The notes below the pieces were generated by a model. That model was not told where the DNA came from, did not search any database, and was given only the letters and a program-made list of their open reading frames with translations. Below are positions 54,001-55,402 of a stretch of 64,000 nt of DNA, piece after piece (position 1 is the first letter of the stretch; each line of letters starts with the position of its first letter). Origin of the DNA: Liolophura sinensis (taxonomy: Eukaryota; Mollusca; Polyplacophora; Chitonida; Chitonidae); the NCBI RefSeq assembly GCF_032854445.1, contig NC_088300.1, positions 66,812,984-66,876,983 of the forward strand, written 5' to 3'. A program made the translations under genes and the position numbers.

Positions 54001-55402
54001 ACACAGAGTACAAAAATAATTCGTGCAGATTTGCAATGACATCAGTGGGCACCAGATAGTGTGTTTGTTTGATGATTTTAAGCAGTTTTAAAATTGACCT
54101 GCTTTTGAGCCAGGTTCATTGGTAAGTTTTGGCCATATTTGCTTACCAAACTACGTTTTTTTACAATATGGGTAGGGCGATCGACCTAAAAACTGTAAAT
54201 GTAAAGATTATCTTAACACTTTCAGCCGTTTTGGAGAAGAAGATTTTTTTAGCTAATCAGTGAAATTCAAAATGGTCACTTACTCCACATAACTTGTAAA
54301 ACAGCAAAAAACATCAAAAGTTGCTTCATATTTTCCTCATTAGAACTCCGAAGATATTGCAATTTTACGAGTTAACTAATAATAATAATAACTGGATTTG
54401 AACTTCAAACTGCTCAATATTGTATGTAAAAAAAAATGTAAGAATGATGAGGAATAGACTGGACTCGAACTGCAAATCTAGTGTACATTAAGAAGAAAAA
54501 AAAACAGAAAAAAAGATTGACAGGAATTTACTGTGTTTGAACCTCAGGCAACTAGATACATTGGCTATTGGGGGCTTGAGGACGACAGTTCCGTGGATTG
54601 ACTCAGTACGCTCTGAATAAATTGTATGCTGAATTGTAGAAATAAGCACGAAAGAAGGAAAAAAAAAAAGGAGATGGAAAAGGGACTTGCACTGGATTTG
54701 AACTGTAGACTGCCAGGCATCCTTCACAATTCGCCAAGTACTGAAGACCAGTGTAGAGATTAGGAGGATTTGGTCTTCTGCTGATAGCCCAGGACAAAAA
54801 AAAACGGAAAGGATACATTGTTGCAAAGCTGTAAACTGCAGTTAATGGTTTCATGCAGTCCAGCACGAACCTCCTGTGTTATTTACGTAGGACGATTTTG
54901 TCAAATTTTTGTTGGTTTTTTGGTCATAACATGAAAACAACACAAAGTAAATAAATAATTCTTGCAGATTTGTAATTGTGATGTCAAGGGACAGTAGAAA
55001 GTGTATTTAATTATTTTAAGCAGTTTTAAAATGTTCCCTACTTTTTAGCCATGTTTATTGGTCAGTTTTGGCCTTCCTTTGCATGCCAAACTAGAAGTTT
55101 TTTACGATATGGGTAGGGTGAAATAGGGCAGATCATAATAGTAAACCGAACGATTTCAAAAGGTGTCCAGGTAGGATACTGGCGTGGACACCTAATAATA
55201 GTAATCCGAACGATTTCAAGGGGTGTCCAGCTAGGATACTTGTGTAGACCCCTAATTATACCTCAAATGATTGCAGGTTTTGTTTTGTTTTGTTTTGTTT
55301 CAGGCTGAAGTGAACTTGTGGATTGGCAAGATCAATGCTGCCACAGGGAGTGAGGGAGCCAGCGCCCCACAGAGAGCACAGGACCCTCCCAGCCAGGGTT
55401 GA
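15704..55402 (+). CDS. SPTBN1: Conventional (non-heavy) beta-spectrin, whole gene, 45 constitutive coding exons
   Basis: Beta-spectrin pairs with alpha-spectrin into tetramers that cross-link actin under the plasma membrane and bind ankyrin. Joining the exons listed separately gives about 2300 residues, the usual length for the family. The order is a short N-terminus (1-41), CH1 (about 43-147), CH2 (about 162-267), spectrin repeats 1-17 (about 292-2086; repeats 14-15 hold the ankyrin-binding region and repeat 17 is the partial repeat that pairs with alpha-spectrin), an acidic/Pro linker, a PH domain (about 2170-2280) and a short tail. Family signatures include [60 protein letters not shown] and [12 protein letters not shown]. 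All exon phases agree across 44 introns. Conventional rather than beta-heavy, because there are 17 and not about 30 repeats and no SH3 domain. It is equally related to vertebrate SPTB, SPTBN1, SPTBN2 and SPTBN4, so the symbol is a label of convenience. The last exon is probably frameshifted. Confidence 0.97.
17417..17430. promoter_or_regulatory. RFX/X-box-like motif
   Basis: GTTGCCATGGAGAC differs by one base from the palindromic RFX site GTTGCCATGGAAAC. It lies in a GC-richer patch (about 17.3-17.56 kb) within intron 1, so an intronic enhancer is conceivable. A single motif match is weak evidence. Confidence 0.3.
19085..19182 (+). repeat. SINE body remnant
   Basis: CCCAGCAACCTGCAGATGGT, TTTCCTCCTGGCTGC and GCGCAACGTAAAAC followed by CAAATAAATAA parallel the middle and 3' end of the SINE at 22414-22677. 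The copy is strongly diverged. Confidence 0.5.
20716..20738. repeat. (AT)n microsatellite
   Basis: A short TA run inside intron 1; a similar short run lies near 20345-20361. Confidence 0.9.
21541..21558. repeat. Poly-G run
   Basis: Eighteen uninterrupted G residues in intron 1. A sequence of this kind is prone to polymerase slippage, so its exact length in the assembly is uncertain. Confidence 0.95.
22414..22677 (+). mobile_element. Full-length tRNA-derived SINE with target-site duplication
   Basis: A G run is followed by a tRNA-like head: A box TGGCTCAGTTGG at about 22434 and B box GAGTTCAAGTCC at about 22495. The body contains GCTCATGCTGGCTTCCTCTC, GGGAAGTTCTGCCAGCAACC and CCACCATGATGCTGG, and the 3' end contains AAATATTCTTGAGTACGGCG, ending in a CAATCAAGTAAATAAA tail. 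The 13-bp flanks TTCAGTCCCTGAT (22401-22413) and TTCAGCCCCTGAT (22678-22690) are a target-site duplication with one mismatch. It sits sense to spectrin, about 115 bp before exon 2. It resembles molluscan SINEs from memory. Confidence 0.85.
22792..22943 (+). CDS. SPTBN1: beta-spectrin exon 2: CH1, first half
   Basis: Residues 42-92. Contains [20 protein letters not shown] and [20 protein letters not shown], the first actin-binding part of CH1. Acceptor TATGTGTTTCAG, donor CTG|GTAAGT, enters in phase 1 and leaves in phase 0. Confidence 0.97.
24679..24957 (+). repeat. Dispersed repeat (family of 3250-3440 and 11650-11930)
   Basis: Shares CCCTA(G/A)TTCTTCAACCTTT, GGAAACATTCTGAGAGAA, GTAGAGAAATAATTTGC and TTTATGTGACTAAC with the other two copies in the same order. 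Non-coding. Confidence 0.65.
25110..25262 (+). repeat. Dispersed repeat, copy related to 1840-1980
   Basis: GTTGATCTTAGAAAAGTGCT, GATGATATTATATTTGGAAA and AAAAATTTTAGG follow the order of the 1840-1980 block, with many differences. Confidence 0.35.
25406..25579 (+). CDS. SPTBN1: beta-spectrin exon 3: CH1, second half
   Basis: Residues 93-150. Contains [34 protein letters not shown] and [11 protein letters not shown], all hallmark CH1 segments of spectrin. Phase 0 at both ends. Confidence 0.97.
25880..26052 (+). CDS. SPTBN1: beta-spectrin exon 4: CH1-CH2 linker and start of CH2
   Basis: Residues 151-208. Contains [20 protein letters not shown] and [18 protein letters not shown], the start of CH2. 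Acceptor TTTTTCAG; leaves in phase 2 at AG|GTCAGT. Confidence 0.97.
26321..26436 (+). CDS. SPTBN1: beta-spectrin exon 5: CH2
   Basis: Residues 208-246. Contains [20 protein letters not shown], the CH2 helix region. Acceptor CTTTTTGCAG; donor AAG|GTAATA; phases 2 to 1. Confidence 0.97.
26777..26889 (+). CDS. SPTBN1: beta-spectrin exon 6: end of CH2
   Basis: Residues 247-284. Contains [20 protein letters not shown], an almost invariant end of the spectrin CH2 domain, followed by GKRIGK. Phase 1 in, 0 out. Confidence 0.97.
27127..27314 (+). CDS. SPTBN1: beta-spectrin exon 7: CH2 to repeat 1
   Basis: Residues 285-347. Contains [20 protein letters not shown] and [18 protein letters not shown], the first spectrin repeat start. 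Leaves in phase 2 at CCAA|GTGAGT. Confidence 0.97.
27700..27882 (+). CDS. SPTBN1: beta-spectrin exon 8: repeat 1
   Basis: Residues 347-408. Contains [20 protein letters not shown] and [20 protein letters not shown]. Acceptor CACTTACAG; leaves in phase 2 at ATCAG|GTTAGA. Confidence 0.97.
28459..28716 (+). CDS. SPTBN1: beta-spectrin exon 9: repeats 1-2
   Basis: Residues 408-494. Contains [18 protein letters not shown]-like [20 protein letters not shown] and [20 protein letters not shown], the start of repeat 2. Donor GCCAG|GTAAGC, phase 2. Confidence 0.97.
29011..29129 (+). repeat. SINE fragment in intron 9
   Basis: Contains CTTCCTCCCACCATAATGCT, GGTTGCCATTGTATAAATGA and AATATTCTCGAATAAAC, then AAATGAAATAGACAAATAAT. 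This is the body and 3' tail of the window's common SINE, sense to the gene. Confidence 0.75.
29345..29483 (+). CDS. SPTBN1: beta-spectrin exon 10: repeat 2 to repeat 3
   Basis: Residues 494-540. Contains [20 protein letters not shown] and [19 protein letters not shown]. Enters in phase 2, ends in phase 0 at AAG|GTGAGG. Confidence 0.97.
29739..29904 (+). CDS. SPTBN1: beta-spectrin exon 11: repeat 3
   Basis: Residues 541-595. Contains [20 protein letters not shown] and [11 protein letters not shown]. Acceptor TCTTTCCTCAG; donor GGAG|GTGAGA, phase 1. Confidence 0.97.
29998..30212 (+). repeat. Near-perfect tandem duplication carrying poly-T runs
   Basis: Copy 1 (29998-30110) and copy 2 (30111-30212) share identical flanks: CTTTAGAAAGACTCCACTAA before and GTACGCTTTAAGACCAAGTA after. 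They differ only in the T-run length, about 32 versus about 20. It lies in intron 11. Confidence 0.9.
30495..30739 (+). CDS. SPTBN1: beta-spectrin exon 12: repeats 3-4
   Basis: Residues 596-677. Contains [20 protein letters not shown] and [20 protein letters not shown]. Acceptor GTTTGCAG; phase 1 in, 0 out at AAG|GTATGT. Confidence 0.97.
31165..31365 (+). CDS. SPTBN1: beta-spectrin exon 13: repeats 4-5
   Basis: Residues 678-744. Contains [20 protein letters not shown] and [18 protein letters not shown]. Phase 0 at both ends; donor CAG|GTGAGT. Confidence 0.97.
31409..31592 (+). repeat. SINE fragment in intron 13
   Basis: Starts CCTCATGCTGGTTTCCTTTC, continues with GCCAGTAGCCCACAGATGGT, a CTGCCCACCATAACGCTGG-like core and TAAACACCAATAAATCT. 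The tRNA head is absent or unrecognisable. Confidence 0.7.
31864..31980 (+). CDS. SPTBN1: beta-spectrin exon 14: repeat 5
   Basis: Residues 745-783. [20 protein letters not shown] then [13 protein letters not shown], the standard helix A to B layout. Phase 0-0; donor AAG|GTAAGT. Confidence 0.97.
32095..32185 (+). repeat. SINE body fragment in intron 14
   Basis: TTTACCAGGTATCTGGTAGA, AGGCAGTGTTT and AGCCACTCTGGTTTTT match the central segment of the SINE at 33290-33435. Short and diverged. Confidence 0.45.
32293..32370 (+). CDS. SPTBN1: beta-spectrin exon 15: repeat 5
   Basis: Residues 784-809. [20 protein letters not shown] then NLGEQ. A short 26-codon phase 0-0 exon; skipping would keep frame, but no sign that it is skipped. 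Confidence 0.95.
32404..32533. mobile_element. Fold-back MITE-like element, copy of 62893-63038
   Basis: The left end GGGGCCACTTTTATAAAACA and the reverse complement of the right end (CCTGAGACCACTTTCACAAA) pair imperfectly. The order of internal blocks (TTGCAACTTTTCTTGTAAAT, ATTACGAAAAAAGTTATGAG) follows the copy at 62893-63038. Lies in intron 15. Confidence 0.6.
32937..33101 (+). CDS. SPTBN1: beta-spectrin exon 16: repeats 5-6
   Basis: Residues 810-864. Contains [20 protein letters not shown] and [18 protein letters not shown]. Phase 0-0; donor AAG|GTTTGT. Confidence 0.97.
33290..33435 (+). repeat. SINE fragment in intron 16
   Basis: CCGGTACCTGGCAAAGGCAG, CTCTAGCCACTCCAGTTATT, AATAAACCTGACTGTTGTCA and GTGAATATTCTTGAGCAAAT, ending in an AATA-rich tail. 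Body and 3' end of a related SINE. Confidence 0.65.
33551..33753 (+). CDS. SPTBN1: beta-spectrin exon 17: repeat 6
   Basis: Residues 865-932. Contains [20 protein letters not shown] and [18 protein letters not shown]. Acceptor CTGTTAATAG; leaves in phase 2 at CCAG|GTATGT. Confidence 0.97.
34032..34128 (+). CDS. SPTBN1: beta-spectrin exon 18: repeats 6-7
   Basis: Residues 932-964. [20 protein letters not shown] then [10 protein letters not shown]. Phase 2 in, 0 out; donor ATT|GTAAGT. Confidence 0.97.
34558..34686 (+). CDS. SPTBN1: beta-spectrin exon 19: repeat 7
   Basis: Residues 965-1007. [20 protein letters not shown] and [20 protein letters not shown]. Phase 0-0; donor AAG|GTAAAC. Confidence 0.97.
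35115..35231 (+). CDS. SPTBN1: beta-spectrin exon 20: repeat 7
   Basis: Residues 1008-1046. [20 protein letters not shown] and [14 protein letters not shown]. Phase 0-0; donor ATG|GTGAGG. Confidence 0.97.
35729..36004 (+). CDS. SPTBN1: beta-spectrin exon 21: repeat 8
   Basis: Residues 1047-1138. Longest coding exon: [40 protein letters not shown] and [19 protein letters not shown]. Phase 0-0; donor CAG|GTCAGT. Confidence 0.97.
36465..36554 (+). CDS. SPTBN1: beta-spectrin exon 22: repeats 8-9
   Basis: Residues 1139-1168. [20 protein letters not shown] then [10 protein letters not shown], end of one repeat and start of the next. Phase 0-0. Confidence 0.96.
36690..36728 (+). repeat. Short SINE core fragment
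   Basis: TACCTCCCACCATAATGCTC followed by GTCTCTGTCGCATAAATGA matches the conserved central block of the window's SINEs. Only about 40 bp remain. Confidence 0.5.
36785..36862 (+). CDS. SPTBN1: beta-spectrin exon 23: repeat 9
   Basis: Residues 1169-1194. [20 protein letters not shown] then SKEEVP. Phase 0-0; donor CCA|GTGAGT. Confidence 0.95.
36863..38208. other. Intron 23, longest intron in the spectrin-repeat region
   Basis: About 1.35 kb. I see no exon, SINE or fold-back in it, only AT-rich sequence. Confidence 0.8.
38209..38381 (+). CDS. SPTBN1: beta-spectrin exon 24: repeat 9
   Basis: Residues 1195-1252. [20 protein letters not shown] and [20 protein letters not shown]. Acceptor TTGTGCCTTAG; leaves in phase 2 at GAAAG|GTAGGA. 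Confidence 0.97.
38548..38638 (+). CDS. SPTBN1: beta-spectrin exon 25: repeats 9-10
   Basis: Residues 1252-1282. [20 protein letters not shown] then [10 protein letters not shown]. Phase 2 in, 0 out; donor GAG|GTAAAT. Confidence 0.96.
39045..39191 (+). CDS. SPTBN1: beta-spectrin exon 26: repeat 10
   Basis: Residues 1283-1331. [20 protein letters not shown] and [20 protein letters not shown]. Phase 0-0; donor CAG|GTGAGA. Confidence 0.97.
39568..39831 (+). CDS. SPTBN1: beta-spectrin exon 27: repeats 10-11
   Basis: Residues 1332-1419. [40 protein letters not shown] and [20 protein letters not shown]. Phase 0-0; donor AAT|GTAAGT. Confidence 0.97.
40213..40343 (+). CDS. SPTBN1: beta-spectrin exon 28: repeat 11
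   Basis: Residues 1420-1463. [20 protein letters not shown] and [19 protein letters not shown]. Leaves in phase 2 at AAAG|GTATGA. Confidence 0.97.
40642..40828 (+). CDS. SPTBN1: beta-spectrin exon 29: repeats 11-12
   Basis: Residues 1463-1525. [20 protein letters not shown] and [16 protein letters not shown], the helix A signature of repeat 12. Phase 2 in, 0 out. Confidence 0.97.
41072..41272 (+). CDS. SPTBN1: beta-spectrin exon 30: repeats 12-13
   Basis: Residues 1526-1592. [20 protein letters not shown] and [20 protein letters not shown]. Phase 0-0; donor CAG|GTAGGC. Confidence 0.97.
41635..41843 (+). CDS. SPTBN1: beta-spectrin exon 31: repeat 13
   Basis: Residues 1593-1662. [20 protein letters not shown] and [20 protein letters not shown]. 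Leaves in phase 2 at GAGAG|GTATGC. Confidence 0.97.
42175..42379 (+). CDS. SPTBN1: beta-spectrin exon 32: repeats 13-14
   Basis: Residues 1662-1730. [40 protein letters not shown] then YEHVC. In the family, repeats 14-15 bind the ZU5 part of ankyrin and this exon starts that region. Phase 2 in, 0 out. Confidence 0.97.
42611..42874 (+). CDS. SPTBN1: beta-spectrin exon 33: repeats 14-15 (ankyrin-binding region)
   Basis: Residues 1731-1818. [40 protein letters not shown] and [29 protein letters not shown] is typical of repeat 15, where ankyrin binds. Phase 0-0. Confidence 0.97.
43176..43286 (+). CDS. SPTBN1: beta-spectrin exon 34: repeat 15
   Basis: Residues 1819-1855. [20 protein letters not shown] then [22 protein letters not shown] and FEHDL match the ankyrin-binding repeat of the family. 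Phase 0-0. Confidence 0.97.
43405..43450 (+). repeat. SINE 3' end fragment
   Basis: GAAGTATTCTTGAGTAAGGC followed by GTAAAACTCCAATCAAATCAA is the 3' end of the window's common SINE. Lies in intron 34. Confidence 0.6.
43516..43760 (+). CDS. SPTBN1: beta-spectrin exon 35: repeats 15-16
   Basis: Residues 1856-1937. [40 protein letters not shown] and [20 protein letters not shown]. Leaves in phase 2 at CCAAG|GTATGG. Confidence 0.97.
44246..44384 (+). CDS. SPTBN1: beta-spectrin exon 36: repeat 16
   Basis: Residues 1937-1983. [20 protein letters not shown] and [20 protein letters not shown]. Phase 2 in, 0 out; donor GAG|GTGGGT. Confidence 0.97.
44823..44907 (+). CDS. SPTBN1: beta-spectrin exon 37: repeat 16 end
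   Basis: Residues 1984-2011. [20 protein letters not shown] then ERWEHLQL, as in other beta-spectrins. The acceptor CTCTATGGAAG is weak (no long pyrimidine tract, AAG), but reading frame and homology fix the boundary. Leaves in phase 1. Confidence 0.95.
45110..45201 (+). CDS. SPTBN1: beta-spectrin exon 38: repeat 17 (tetramerisation)
   Basis: Residues 2012-2042. [20 protein letters not shown] then [10 protein letters not shown]. This is the conserved start of the partial repeat that pairs with the N-terminus of alpha-spectrin. Phase 1 in, 0 out. Confidence 0.97.
45341..45557 (+). repeat. 29-bp minisatellite, about 7.5 units, in intron 38
   Basis: Units start at 45341, 45370, 45399, 45428, 45457, 45486, 45515 and 45544. 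The consensus is GCGTTCACCATTGGTGTACA followed by GATTGTTTT. CACCATTGGTG within each unit is close to a perfect palindrome. Units differ by one to five bases. Confidence 0.95.
45587..45691 (+). CDS. SPTBN1: beta-spectrin exon 39: repeat 17
   Basis: Residues 2043-2077. [20 protein letters not shown] then [14 protein letters not shown], matching the [15 protein letters not shown] region of the family. Phase 0-0; donor ACA|GTAAGT. Confidence 0.97.
45971..46098 (+). CDS. SPTBN1: beta-spectrin exon 40: charged segment after repeat 17
   Basis: Residues 2078-2120. [20 protein letters not shown] and [20 protein letters not shown]. Highly charged helix that follows the last repeat. Leaves in phase 2 at GAACC|GTATGT. 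Confidence 0.95.
46593..46714 (+). CDS. SPTBN1: beta-spectrin exon 41: acidic/Pro linker before the PH domain
   Basis: Residues 2120-2160. [20 protein letters not shown] and [20 protein letters not shown]. Low-complexity linker of variable length in this family. Donor CCAG|GTATGT leaves phase 1, the phase used by every optional exon that follows. Confidence 0.93.
46715..48140. other. Intron after exon 41
   Basis: About 1.4 kb, T-rich, with a fold-back element (47687-47906). Open frames here lack splice context and are not supported as exons. Confidence 0.7.
47687..47906. mobile_element. Fold-back (MITE-like) element
   Basis: The left end reads AATAAAAAAACAAGTAAGCC then TTCTCAACTTTTTACAT. 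The right end, reverse complemented, reads AATAAAAAAAACAAATAAGC then CTTCTCAACTTTCTACAT. An inner pair (CAAATGTGTTATCGCA and its near complement at 47823-47840) also folds. About 220 bp with no coding frame. Lies in the alternative-splicing region of spectrin. Confidence 0.75.
48141..48179 (+). CDS. SPTBN1: beta-spectrin optional cassette A, 13 codons, phase 1-1
   Basis: Acceptor TGCCGTTGACAG, donor AAAG|GTGATG. Read in the phase-1 frame left by exon 41 it gives [12 protein letters not shown], and it leaves phase 1, so it can be included or skipped without disturbing exon 43. Basic and Ser/Thr-containing. That it is a real exon is inference from frame and splice sites; no transcript was seen. 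Confidence 0.55.
48610..48860 (+). other. Pyrimidine-rich tract before cassette B
   Basis: About 250 bp of C/T-rich DNA with a small duplication of CCTCTCATTATGCT, ending in TTTTTTCATGGCTAG at 48860. An extended pyrimidine tract of this kind suits a regulated acceptor bound by PTB-type proteins, but this is inference. Confidence 0.35.
48861..49038 (+). CDS. SPTBN1: beta-spectrin optional cassette B, Ser-Pro minisatellite exon, frameshifted
   Basis: Only the phase-1 frame is open. It starts [20 protein letters not shown] and then three 18-bp units coding [12 protein letters not shown] and SPRAGG. As written the frame stops at TGA 49028-49030. Dropping one G from the GGAGGG at the end of the third unit would continue as [13 protein letters not shown] and reach a donor at AA|GTAGGT (49039); the exon would then be 177 nt and phase 1-1. 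Either a sequencing error in a G run, a real frameshift, or (as written) an alternative C-terminus without PH domain. Confidence 0.5.
49039..49867. other. Intron between cassette B and the alternative terminal exon
   Basis: AT-rich, with no supported exon or recognisable repeat. Confidence 0.6.
49868..49968 (+). CDS. SPTBN1: beta-spectrin alternative terminal exon (PH-less isoform)
   Basis: Acceptor TTATTTTAATTGACAG ends at 49867. In the phase-1 frame left by the upstream exons it reads [20 protein letters not shown] then [11 protein letters not shown] and TAA at 49966-49968, 33 codons with no donor. A second acceptor (CATGCTAG, 49891) is in the same frame. A poly(A) signal lies downstream at 51949-51954, before the PH exons. 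Vertebrate beta-spectrins are known to have short isoforms without the PH domain; that this exon does the same here is inference. Confidence 0.5.
50150..50587. other. GC-richer island around cassette C (antisense open frame ignored)
   Basis: Positions 50.26-50.6 kb are clearly GC-richer than their surroundings. The minus strand is open for 145 codons, but the plus strand carries a splice-bounded cassette with cytoskeletal-type basic sequence. I treat the antisense frame as a shadow, with some doubt. Confidence 0.4.
50461..50538 (+). CDS. SPTBN1: beta-spectrin optional cassette C, basic Ser/Arg/Lys exon, phase 1-1
   Basis: The acceptor is at 50460 (GGCCACAG) or nine bases earlier at 50451 (GAATAG), both in the same frame; the donor is TCAG|GTAAAC. 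In the phase-1 frame it encodes [20 protein letters not shown] then ESASS, 26 codons (29 with the earlier acceptor). It can be included or skipped cleanly. The basic Ser-rich sequence resembles phospho-regulated membrane or actin-binding modules. Function is inference. Confidence 0.5.
51818..51838. repeat. (AT)n microsatellite
   Basis: A short TA run about 110 bp upstream of the candidate poly(A) signal. Confidence 0.9.
51949..51954 (+). other. Candidate poly(A) signal for the PH-less isoform
   Basis: AATAAA followed within 30 bp by a T/GT-rich stretch (GTCTTTTTTTGTATGTATG). It lies 72 bp before exon 43, ideally placed to end the transcript that uses the alternative terminal exon. AATAAA is frequent in AT-rich DNA, so it needs transcript support. 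Confidence 0.4.
52026..52125 (+). CDS. SPTBN1: beta-spectrin exon 43: linker and start of PH domain
   Basis: Residues 2161-2194. Contains [20 protein letters not shown] then [21 protein letters not shown] is the conserved first strand region of the beta-spectrin PH domain. Phase 1 in, 2 out; donor AACAG|GTATGA. Numbered 43 to leave room for the optional exons. Confidence 0.95.
52320..52525. mobile_element. MITE-like element with about 22-bp inverted repeats
   Basis: The left end TTCTTCAACCTTTCTGCATG pairs with the reverse complement of the right end, TTCCTCAACCTTTTTGCATA. Internal blocks (TAAAATTATACTTTTTGTGA, AGCCC(A/T)GAAA, AAATGTGCATAAA) recur in the same order at 62627-62820. Lies in the intron after exon 43. 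Confidence 0.7.
52599..52674 (+). CDS. SPTBN1: beta-spectrin exon 44: PH domain
   Basis: Residues 2194-2219. [20 protein letters not shown] then KHAKS, the strand with W and the YKD turn that forms part of the phosphoinositide pocket in the family. Phase 2 in, 0 out; donor AGC|GTGAGT. Confidence 0.96.
53158..53304 (+). CDS. SPTBN1: beta-spectrin exon 45: PH domain
   Basis: Residues 2220-2268. [20 protein letters not shown] then [20 protein letters not shown]. The FRLRL and GGEYLFQ strands match spectrin PH domains. Phase 0-0; donor GAG|GTGAGA. Confidence 0.97.
53695..55122 (-). repeat. Array of tRNA-like SINE heads with a duplicated 430-bp body
   Basis: Two diverged direct copies (about 53695-54180 and 54685-55122) share CCAAGTACTGAA, AGATTAGG, GGTTTCATGCAGT, GTGTTATTTAC, TTTGTCAAATTTTTGTTGGT, AAGCAGTTTTAAAAT and GATATGGGTAGGG in order. 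On the minus strand their ends look like tRNA heads: A box TTGGCCAATGGTAAATG and B box GAGTTCGAATTCC at about 53700-53750. More minus-strand B-box-like blocks lie near 54385, 54460 and 54545. Lies in the last intron of spectrin. Confidence 0.6.
55136..55258 (+). repeat. 62-bp tandem repeat (two units), hairpin-forming
   Basis: Units at about 55136-55197 and 55198-55258 begin AATAGTAA(A/T)CCGAACGATT and contain GGTGTCCAG(G/C)TAGGATACT. In unit 1 GGTGTCCA pairs with TGGACACC around a 15-base loop. Only about 45 bp before the last exon. Confidence 0.8.
55304..55402 (+). CDS. SPTBN1: beta-spectrin last exon: end of PH domain, apparent frameshift
   Basis: Residues 2269-2300 as written. [20 protein letters not shown] gives the PH C-terminal helix. 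The frame then reads RAQDPPSQG and stops at TGA 55400-55402. In the +1 frame the same DNA reads [14 protein letters not shown] and then KRRSFFTMKKK ending at TAA near 55464. RAQTLP and a basic tail are typical of beta-spectrin C-termini, so one extra G in CAGGACC (55381-55382) most likely breaks the frame. Acceptor TGTTTTGTTTCAG is strong. Confidence 0.92.
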   Translation, partial: AEVNLWIGKINAATGSEGASAPQRAQDPPSQG

